Below, piece after piece: positions 55,221 through 64,000 of a stretch of DNA of 64,000 nt. The position numbers and the translations under genes were made by a program. The notes under the pieces are model-generated. The model made no database searches, had not been told where the DNA came from, and saw only the letters and a program-made list of their open reading frames with translations. Every line of letters begins with the position of its first letter. Positions within the stretch are counted from its first letter, which is position 1. Source of the DNA: Lineus longissimus (lineage: Eukaryota; Nemertea; Pilidiophora; Heteronemertea; Lineidae); the NCBI RefSeq assembly GCF_910592395.1, contig NC_088323.1, positions 7,624,001 to 7,688,000 on the forward strand, read 5' to 3'.

Positions 55221-57790
55221 CTTCAAGGCCCTGTGTGCACTAGCAACAAAATTGCAACAAATTAGCAACATTTTTACAACATGTTGGTAAATTGTTGCAA
55301 ACTTTTTAGTGGGAACAAAGGGAACTAGTATTGGGCAATTCGCCTAACAGCAAATTGCAGACCATATCCCTGGTGAAAGTATTTTGTCATGTTGAGAAAT
55401 TAGGTTTGCACCAGGATATAACCAGATAAATCAGAGGCAAATAACCCTGAATAACCAGCTGAATTAGGTTGTGACAGTAGGTGCATCATAAATACTAGAA
55501 ATAGCGATGGTTCTGGGACTGCAACAACTCAGCATATGGATGGTCAGAATCCAGCAGACAACAAGCAAATGTAATCTGAATCTCAACATCTTTCGTATCT
55601 TTTGACTAGTTTTCTGGTCGAGTGAGGGAAACCAGTTGGCCATCTGATATGGCTGGTGGGGATGAAAGCTCCCAATGTTGGGACGACCAATAAATGAGAG
55701 TTGAACATTGAATTCCTTTGAAGTGTAGGTTGTGACGAGTCAGGCCAGTTTGTGCATGATTACAACATAGGGGTAACTGGTTATTCCCTCACAATCTACA
55801 CTAAAAAAGGATTGTTGCAGTCTTGATCTTTCAATTAATTCCTTTGGTATGGTGCAACAAACCAGTCCAGTAGATATATACATGGTCATAGCATACGGCA
55901 TCGAGACAACCAGTATGCAAGGTCACGGCCAGGCCAAAGGGGTATGACCGATCAGCACTAAGAGTAAAAACGTAAAATGCAATAATATCTTTTTAAACTA
56001 ACTGCCACAGTAGGTTTATTCATTCAGTCTTTTTGATGTAAAAGTATTACAGTGAAAAGAACGATATACGGCTGGAATATTATACTGGTTTGTCTTCGGA
56101 CGGCAAATTCAGCACTGCACCGATGTCAAGGTTAAGACGGTTATACGACTTTGCCGCATCAGCTCCTCGTGGTCAAGGCTCCTATATCCGTGACTAATGC
56201 GGTCGCAGAACAGAACAGATGCTGATCATCCCCGTCAGGCTGTAAAACAGAGCGAGGAAATATTTTAACTTCACCAGAAGTTTTATCATTCATTATTCAG
56301 ACCAACAGACACTGTTACCTGCTAATAGTCTATGAATTTCATTGTCATAATTCAGAACAAACACTTATCACCTTTGCTGACAATATTTTCAGAAGGTGTG
56401 TATACATTCGTGTGTCCATTTACACTGCACGTGTATACGTGCTTTACTGTACATTTCTACAGGAGTGAGCAGGATGTACAGAAAAACGATCTCCAAAACT
56501 GTTGCTTTCAGCACTCGCGACACGTTAAGCGAGGTTTCAGCAATTATTTTCAGTGAAGGTATATATCATGTGTAGAGTCTGGGTGATTTTGAGACATTCT
56601 TAGGTGTTTAAGGCGCACAGTTTGATGAAACTTGCCCGAATTCGTAACTTTTTTGATGAATGTATATCCGCCATTGCGGGGATCTGGAAACTTTTGGATG
56701 ACAAGTTTGCCTCAAAAGATGGACGTGCTCCCTATAATCACCCAAACTAACAGCGAATATATATTCTTAAGATCCTTTTCTTGACCTCTGATGAGTTAAT
56801 TTTGTCTGATGCAGTGTTTCAACACAAATTTGAGGGCGATTACAATCACGAAAAATTCACACTCACCCAGTCCAGAATGCGTAGACGAAATGTCTGTTGG
56901 CTCTTCCATGTAGCGGGTATCCTCCCACCTGTTCAGGTCGGGACAGATCAACGTTGAGCAACTTGCCTAATCGGTAAAAACGCGGGAGGCAGTGCTATTA
57001 CCGGAACGGTTCAGAACCGGCGATTTTCATCAAAAATCACCCGAAAACTAAAAAAGTAAGCAACGGCTGCAAAAATAAAGTACACGTTGTTCGTTAGCAG
57101 GTTATGAAACGTAACCTAACCAAATTTCAGGTCGTTCCGTGCGGCAGTTTCGGAGATACGTGTCGAAAACTACATCCCTCGGGTCCTGGCGATCGGCTCA
57201 GTAAAAACAATAGACCATATCCACGGAGTTGTGGATATGGTCTAAATAGGTATTTTGGAGGGAAAATGGATGATTCCAAGGAGAGAAGATGTGTTTTGAG
57301 TGCTTCTGCAGCAACTTTAGCTGTCATTGTTGAGCGGAGGCGGAAGAGGCGTCGAAATAACCAAAGAGAATATGGACCAGGCCCTGGATCAAAATGAGGG
57401 TGGATCATGGGGCATATCACTGCCTGTTAAAGGAGTTGCGGCTGACTGACAAGCCGTCATACAAAAACTTCCCGCGAATGGATGAAACTCCCAGAAAATG
57501 TTTCACCATCCTACGAAGCAAGACACTCACTTGAGAGTTGCTATACCAGCTTCTTGTTCAAGTCACATGACCTCAGGTAGATAACATGACGCAAATCCTA
57601 TTTCTGATTGGCTGAAGAGTTTGCAACATTTTTACAACATGCAACAAAGAATTGCATTGCATTTAATTTTCAACAATTTTACAACATGTTGTAAGACGCG
57701 TTTTGCTCTGTACACACTACGCAACATTTGTTGCAACTGGAAATGTTGTAAAAATGTTGCTAATATTTTACTAGTGTACACAGGCCTTTA
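55221..57790. mobile_element. Possible Harbinger-like DNA transposon remnant
   Basis: Outer ends AAGGCCCTGTGTGCACTAG at the left and, inverted, AAAGGCCTGTGTACACTAG at the right, each followed by repeated GCAACATTTTTACAAC. Inside, 57266-57397 encodes MDDSKERRCVLSASAATLAV followed by a run of Arg/Lys (ERRRKRRRNN), similar in style to the arginine-rich N-terminus of PIF/Harbinger transposases. No catalytic region found and no clear 3-bp duplication. Confidence 0.4.
57209..57243. repeat. Hairpin, 14-bp stem
   Basis: TAGACCATATCCAC, five-base loop, then GTGGATATGGTCTA. Confidence 0.85.
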
Positions 57791-58169
57791 CTGGTGCATC
57801 GTTCCATGTGGAAAGAGTCGCTGCGTGGAGAGCAAAATCGGGTCAATTGGGAGTCAACCGTGCGAATTCACTGTGCGTATTGTGTAGAAGAAAGGTAATC
57901 AGATCATGATGCGAGGTTGGCAACATCGCTTCAGGACGACATTCAATACGTTTGTCGCAAGCGATGTCTTCGGTCATCCACTTATGATGGTGTGTCTGAC
58001 AAATTTCCCGCTGGGTCGGATCGGCGATGAAGACAGCGGCTACAGGATGGCGCCACACCGATGAAAAAAATCGTCATTCAGAGAGCCTATCTTCTAATTG
58101 AGGTCAAAAGTTGTAGTTTGTCTGGAACCAAAGAAAACTAGAGGCATGGAGTGCAGGGTGCAAATGTGA

Positions 58170-58175
58170 TTTATT
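58170..58175 (-). terminator. Poly(A) signal of astacin gene
   Basis: AATAAA on the minus strand about 130 nt after the stop codon. Confidence 0.5.
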
Positions 58176-58302
58176 GCTGTTTTTATACAGATTCAGTCCG
58201 AAATTATAATCTGAATCCGATTTCTACTTCTACATCTACTTGCTACTCGCTTCGCTGATAGAATGTCTGCCTGTTGGACTATATACGAACAGGTGACTGT
58301 GT

Positions 58303-58457
58303 TTAGACGCCGCATTGGTCGCATGTCTTCCGACAATAGAACGCCATCCAAATCAGATTGTTGGTACACTCCCCCCAACTCTTCCAATTCGTGCAATCGG
58401 CTGTAGTTCCCCATCCTCCTGTTGCGTAGAAGTCCACGCAGGTGGCATCCTTGTACA
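58303..58457 (-). CDS. Astacin gene: ShK-type domain and stop
   Basis: Phase 1 in, TAA at 58303-58305. Six cysteines in the ShK order, with W..WGEC and CRKTCDQC. Such domains are common tails of astacins in several animal phyla. Confidence 0.83.
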
Positions 58458-61400
58458 CTGAAAATAATAGAAATATAGGATGGCCATCGATTCAAGTCAA
58501 CAGAGTGACGTGTATATTAATATGAACTTGAAAGACAAAGTAAAGGGACAATATAGGCAGCAGCTAGGCAGGAAAACTAAGTTACACTTGTCTCACATCT
58601 CACAGTACGTCGAAATGATTCATGCTTGTACAAGGAATATATTTAGTGCTGAATCTGACATGACCTAGGACCCTTACTGTGTATATTAGTCACCTGAAGA
58701 TGTCCAAATTAGCCTGCCCATAGTCCCCCTTTAAAAGACAGTTCGACGAAAAATCTAGTAAATATCAGAAACTCGTAATAATTAAATTGGTATTTATGAA
58801 AATGGGGACTTTTTAGTTTAACTGGTTTATTTTGTTGTTAATGTTGTTAACGTTTGCCTGTAAATATCGTATAATCTCAAGCAACAACAAGTACACAAAT
58901 GTATTGATCCTTGGATAAATATGAGTGCCGTCAGGAGAGAGGGCTAAATATCACAGGAACTTACCCTGCTCAGTGACACATGCGCAATTCTTATCGACGT
59001 AATTGCCACTGGCACATGGAGTTGTACATGTGTCTGAAAACAAATGAACAAAATGTTTAGAGCTGTCCAAGTAATGGCATCTACAGCCACACGCAGAGGT
59101 AAAAAGGCCGGCTAACAGACGTAGCGTGTCAAGACCAATCGTTTACCAAAATCACACGGAATCCCGGAACCATGTTTTGATCGGGGTTTTCACGGCAATG
59201 CCGTAGCAAACAAAATGCACTGTCGACTGTTGTCATGGTTCTAACGTCAGCACGTCGTGACAGCTATATTTTGGCGAGTTGCACAGCCTTCGGCCCTCAT
59301 AAACTCATTTTATGTTTACAGCATCATTGTTTATTTCTTGTTTTATTTCATCAGAAATTACTTCTTAGTATGAAACACAGAATTCTCTTCACAAGAAACA
59401 AAAACACATCAGAATGTCGTCCCGAAAAGGTAGAATTCCAGAGGGTATAGCACGATCATCTTTTTCTAAACAATTTTCCCAATCAAGGGTATTGATCTAC
59501 ATGTATAATGTGTGTGCCTCACTCTGTTCAGTTATGTGTTCAAATAGACTAAGGAAGATACATTTTCGGTTCCGCACTATCTTTACTTGGACCATCACTC
59601 TGTGATTGCAAGGCTGCTAAAAACGTATTTCACATCGGGAAAAGAAATGTGTTTTTCTGATTACCTTTGCAGTTGTACGCCTCATTTATTTTCTTGATGT
59701 CCAAATAAGACGGCAACTTCAGCTTGACGAATCTTATCTTGGCGTTATCCGCTGCTACTTTGGCTGTTATCGTGTATAGGTTACTGTAGTCCCTCGAAAA
59801 TGCCTGTGGATTGGTAGAATGAGGTGCAAGAGGACAATGTGGGAAGAAATAACATGAAAACATCACAACCATTATAGTTAAAAAGACATTAACTTTGCTT
59901 TTTAATGGTATGTTTCATAAACTGATGCGACTATGTGAAAAGTATGAACAAAGCCAGAGATTGGCCACAATTATATAAACGTTGTCCTCAGTTAAAAGTA
60001 TATATCTAAAACTGCCCATCCATACTTTTGATTGCCAACAACGTTTGGGACATAAATTAGGTCACTCTTCATTTAATGTTCTTGTTTTCCCGGAGTCAAA
60101 ACAATAACTTAAGTACACTATAAGAAAGAGAACGTTTTTTTTCCTAGAGTCGAATGGTTGTAATATTTCTGTGCACATGGCATGCTTGCTGCGCACAGGC
60201 AAGGCGAAAACCTTTGGCGTTCTCTAATTTCACTGACTTCGGCCGAAATGATCTATTTTATGTGATAGTCTTTTCCCGTATTAGAAACGAACCCCGGAGT
60301 AATAAATAATGAATGTATTCTTTGTCATGGTACAAAATGTTAACAAAATCCTAAGGAAAAAATTCATCCAGTGAAGTGGCAAGATCACTTTTTCCAACCG
60401 ATTTCTCAAATAAAGTGTAATGAATTGTGTCCTTCGATCACACAGCACTGGACTATAATTAAGTATATTCAGAATCGTAATGATAGGTCATAAAAGCATA
60501 TAAAAAACACCAGAGAAACCCTATAATCCGGTCCTTTTCTTACCCGTCGATCATAGTGCATCACCGACCGCAGGTCATATGCAGTTACAAGGTAGTCGGA
60601 ATTATCAAACTTATCAAACGCAGATGACGACCCAGTTTGAATGTTCGAATAGTTGACTGTAACATGGGTGTCCCTGTCACCACGCTGGTGTTCATGTTTC
60701 AGACCCAGGGCATGCCCTAGTTCGTGGAACATCAAGCCTGGCTGCAATAACAAGCAATACTGAAAATCCTAATGCATGGCTCACGAAACACGAAAAAACT
60801 TCAGCGGCCAATTCGGAAAGCACATTGCGCATTATTACATCAACCAAACACTATTTTTTCTCGTTATCAATGCTTAATTTAATAATTTCATACTCCTCAA
60901 CAGCTATACCAGACACAGTTTTCAAAGATTTCAAATCAGCCGATTTTTATATTTGTGCATGATTACAAAAAGTACACTAATCATTATCCATGTAAACTGT
61001 GCGAGATATCCAAGTCGCTACCTTTAGTGGGCTAAGGTAGACATTGACCACCTACCGTCTTGCAGTCATTGTTTCCAGACAAACAAACGAACTGTTCACC
61101 CTGCTTCATAAACCCTAAATTTGCAACGCAGCCCGAGTTCCAACTGAAATTAATGTAAAAACTGGTTCATAAACCAAGGCTCAGCATTATTATTCTGATT
61201 TTCGGCAGCATAATAATATCATTCGACTTTCAAAAGGACATGTGCAATTATTTACATGTAGTATTAGAAAAAAGAAACTAATACCCCCCCCCCCCCCCCA
61301 AAAAAAACAAAACAAAACCCAAACAAAATTTGCATTTGCATTTGCATGAGGGATTGGGGACCACATAAAATTCATAACTTCATCCCTAACATTCGCATAC

Positions 61401-63219
61401 GTTTTATGTGAGTAATAGACCTCCGGCGCTTCTGCCAAATTATTCGGAAATGTGGTACAAATTGGCGGTGTGAGTGTTTGAAGATTGCTTCTATATGAAG
61501 AAAATATACATATCAAAACTCAGAAGCTGTTATACTTCTGCAGGAAATAAATGAATAAACCTGAGTGTGTTTTAAAACGAGATGGAGCGTGCCATTGAAC
61601 AGGGCTAGATTTAGCATGTTCACCACAATCCCGGGTACGACCTTTACCCAAAACGGGCATGTGCCTTCTTCAGCAAAGTGTTTAAAAAACCGTTACTCTT
61701 GATAAGAATACATCTAACAGTTGTCTTGACACATATACTAGAGCTATAAATAAGGTTGTCAATTATAAGCGTGAGAAATTCTTAACCGAATTGAAGTTTG
61801 ACCCCAACTTGTTCTGCCCATGTGGTGAAGTGGTGTTTTCTAATGGACAATATTGAATATGTAGATTCAAGCTATTTTTATGTCATTATGCTCAGGGCTA
61901 ATGCTATCATATGTGCGCCTTGCTGGACATGTTCATCAGCAATGGCGTTACGACTGCATGGGGACTTGCACAGGTACCATGTTGTTACAATGCACTACAA
62001 GGTTAATGGTCAACACACTACTATCACCAGTATGAGGTTTTCCGTCTTCTTTCAGAAATCCGATCTTTCCGGGAAACGTCGTACAATGTCGCATTTTTTC
62101 GGATAAATAAAGAAAAATGAGGAGAAACCGTTAGGAAGGCGGAAAAAGCCTCTCGTTAGTGTATCAAGGGACACTGTCTTACCCGGACCACTGTGTGTCC
62201 CGGCAGTCTTCAATGGCCAACCAGTCGGTATCTGAAGAGGTCTTAGTCCTGAAATCAATACAGGTGTGCTTTTCTAAGAATGGCAAAACGACATCCTTCA
62301 CAAACAGCTTCTGGTGTCGGTCTGAAAGAAAAAACCCCATTAGGCAAAACTGTTCCAAGAAAAAAGTTTCAAGATACCCAAACAAATTACTCTTAACTTT
62401 CAGGGTTATGATAACTTACTACGTTTTCAATGGTGGGCACAATACTATCAAAGTACGTATCAATTAGATGTGCAAAATTTAGGTTTATTCATATCATGAA
62501 ACTCGGATTATGCAGTTGTTAATTAATCGACTCTTAATAACATCAATCACAGTTATTTTGGGTATTTTTAAAAAATTGAGTTGCTTCTTATTCAAATAGG
62601 ACTGATAATTGCATGAACATTAGCACAATGACCTTCCCTAATGATATAATCGATGTTTAGGAATTATGGTTAAATATAATTATTGGCTGAAAAGTATTTC
62701 AATCCGGTTACTGTGAGCGGTTTTTAAGATAAAATGTAATATCATACTTACCGAAGTATGTCTCATTGAAAGTGTAAGGAACAACGTTATTGGGCCAGAG
62801 TTTATTACTGTCTTTCACGAGAGCCGCCCTTTTCCTTTTAGATTGAGACTTCTCAATAAGAACCCTGCGGGACAAATTACATGCATACCAATAACTGATC
62901 CATGTATAAGTAGTTACTATAAATGTCCAAGACGTAGCTATTCGATGCTAGAATATCGAAGAAATCGCTGGGTCAAGTCATTTCATTGCTTGGACACTGC
63001 CCCCCCCCCCCCCCCCCCGGCCCAAGTCAAAAATCAGGACACTAGTACAGTGAGATTCTTGAAATAATCTTTTTAGTTAAGATATTATTCATTGTACAAT
63101 TGGCTTTGTGAATGAACCCAAAACATACTGCACAATAAAAAGAATCGATTTATAACTGGATGTACTACTTGTGGTTACTTACTCTGCTTGAAGACCTGAT
63201 TGCTCGTTTTCATTTTGCG
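58303..63219 (-). CDS. Astacin metalloprotease with EGF-like and ShK-type domains, 5' incomplete
   Basis: Zinc endopeptidase of the astacin (M12A) family, expected to be secreted and activated by propeptide removal. Exons in coding order: 63183-63219, 62752-62864, 62183-62321, 61056-61143, 60544-60741, 59665-59803, 58965-59033, 58303-58457; phases fit at all junctions. The propeptide ends in a furin-like KRKR, and the mature start resembles family members (LWPNNVVPYTF). The zinc site HELGHALGLKHEHQRGD and the Met-turn SVMHY with its tyrosine are intact. The catalytic domain ends IKKINEAYNC. It is followed by a 23-residue four-cysteine segment (EGF-like) and a C-terminal six-cysteine ShK-type domain ending CRKTCDQCGV. 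The signal peptide and any earlier propeptide exon were not found. Substrate unknown. Confidence 0.87.
58541..58734. mobile_element. TTAA-MITE (copy d)
   Basis: Fourth family member, in the last intron of the astacin gene. Right end CATAGTCCCCCTTTAA; the first T of the left end is lost. Confidence 0.75.
58965..59033 (-). CDS. Astacin gene: short cysteine-rich (EGF-like) exon
   Basis: Phase 1-1, 23 residues, C-x3-C-x9-C-x-C (TCTTPCASGNY ... NCAC). Shorter than a normal EGF domain. Confidence 0.7.
59665..59803 (-). CDS. Astacin gene: end of catalytic domain
   Basis: Acceptor ATCCACAG, phase 0 in, phase 1 out at GTAATC. AFSRDYSNLYTITAK and LDIKKINEAYNC match the family's C-terminal lobe. Confidence 0.88.
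60544..60741 (-). CDS. Astacin gene: zinc-binding exon
   Basis: 66 codons, phase 0-0. The three His ligands and catalytic Glu of HExxHxxGxxH are present, as is the Met-turn SVMHYDRR at the end. Confidence 0.93.
61056..61143 (-). CDS. Astacin gene: catalytic domain part 2
   Basis: Phase 2 in, 0 out at GTAGGT. Encodes WNSGCVANLGF and GEQFVCLSGNNDCKT, aligning with GCxSxxG and the cysteine before the zinc helix. Confidence 0.82.
62183..62321 (-). CDS. Astacin gene: catalytic domain part 1
   Basis: Phase 1 in, 2 out at GTAAGA. EKHTCIDFRTKT matches the family's HTCIxF element with its first cysteine; DTDWLAIEDC follows. Confidence 0.85.
62752..62864 (-). CDS. Astacin gene: cleavage site and mature start
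   Basis: Phase 2 in, 1 out at GTAAGT. Contains KRKRAALV, the likely activation site, then KLWPNNVVPYTFNETYF. Confidence 0.85.
63183..63219 (-). CDS. Astacin gene: propeptide exon
   Basis: Short 37-nt exon, phase 1 in and 2 out, between TTTCCAG and GTAAGT. Encodes QNENEQSGLQAE. Too short to prove alone; chosen because its phase fits exon 62752-62864. Confidence 0.6.
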
Positions 63220-64000
63220 CTGGAAAAGAAATGACAGATAATGTAGGAGAAGATTGCACAATTATACATTCCTGTGCATTGATCGATAACATGCTTCGAA
63301 TTATTTATCAGATAAAGCCTCAGTAATTTGGCGGCGAGCGCTACATCGGTGATAGCATTTTCGAGGACAACAAAAAACCGCGAAAAAACCGAGGAAAAGA
63401 GCCCATTTTGCTTTTTATACAGGATGTTAAATAGCAGTTTTGTGATATTGAAGTTGAGTAACGTTTCTAGGAAGCAATATTAATCTTTGATTTTTTCAAT
63501 GCAAACTAATAAACACGATACGATTTTGTCCGGTTACATCCACTTTAAAAATATCAAACCGCCCAATGTATAATGATGTTGCCAATGTATGCAGTATCAG
63601 GTAGAAGGAATATTCATGATATCATCTGCCCGTGAGGTGCAGGGCTTCGGAATGGTTCCTTTTTGGCCAGCAAGCCACTTGGTTTTATTCGACGGCATTT
63701 GAATAAGCTGTTGTCGTGAAATAATACTCCATGCAGCTATGTGTCATTCACCAATAGCCTTTGTCAAGGAGAAAATAGATTTTTCTGGCGTGAGACCTAG
63801 GCCATAGACCGAGGATAATATCACATTCCAATTGACAGGATAATTTTCCTGAGAAAAGGATTATACTTTCTTCATTGAATTACAAGCGAGAATTTCTGGC
63901 TCGCCATGCACTGCAAATAAATTCACGTTTTGTGGAAGTTCAGTGACATGACGTTGATTGTCAAAGTGCTGGGATTCCAGATGGCTTCATTTCAATAATT
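63220..64000. other. 5' flank of astacin gene, no exon resolved
   Basis: A phase-1 signal-peptide exon was looked for on the minus strand and not found. A first exon may lie beyond the right edge. Confidence 0.4.

Noticed and set aside
63001-63018. C homopolymer, with similar C/G tracts near 13370, 44865, 45178, 50358 and 61285
   Set aside because: Simple tracts, prone to sequencing and assembly error; no function inferred.
63340-63410. Minus-strand ATG with Phe/Leu-rich start as the astacin signal peptide
   Set aside because: Stops after about 21 codons with no splice donor in phase 1.

Overview
This is nuclear DNA from an intron-rich metazoan, probably a marine invertebrate. The multi-exon extracellular genes keep consistent GT/AG boundaries and symmetrical phase-1 modules. 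Their domain mixture (C-type lectin plus Ig, PAN/apple-like repeats, astacin plus ShK) together with abundant MITEs and CR1-like LINEs suggests an invertebrate deuterostome such as a lancelet or an ambulacrarian. The species is inferred, not demonstrated.

Layout. (1) 550-7278, minus strand: a secreted or membrane C-type lectin/Ig gene (signal peptide, CTLD, CTLD, Ig, Ig) in seven phase-compatible exons; its 3' end lies off the left edge or was not resolved. (2) 10732-12573, plus strand: an apparently intronless TRP-type cation channel with N-terminal ankyrin-like sequence. (3) 13051-34846: a large head-to-tail tandem duplication. Copy 1 is 13051-22822 and copy 2 is 22823-34846, with no spacer between them. 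Each copy carries a single-exon gene of a family I do not recognise (nonsense-broken in copy 1, open in copy 2), a second decayed partial relative and LINE debris. Several insertions, deletions and repeat expansions differ between the copies and so postdate the duplication. (4) 35378-51342, plus strand: a 13-exon gene, rebuilt here in frame, encoding about 960 residues: a signal peptide and nine PAN/apple-like cysteine modules. Module 8 has a long Gly/Tyr/Arg/Gln/Pro-rich insertion in the loop between its fourth and fifth cysteines. (5) 52-58 kb: transposon-rich intergenic DNA. (6) 58303-63219, minus strand: an astacin metalloprotease with a short EGF-like segment and a C-terminal ShK-type domain; its first exon(s) were not found and may lie off the right edge.

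The three multi-exon genes all appear to act outside the cell (recognition, adhesion or matrix, proteolysis). Nothing in the sequence shows that they work as one pathway. The most unusual items are the PAN gene with its low-complexity loop, the minisatellite that multiplies one of its 5' splice sites, the exact tandem duplication, and several transposons whose target-site duplications can be read directly. Exon structures come from reading frames, splice consensus and phase, with no transcript evidence. No tRNA, rRNA or CRISPR was found.
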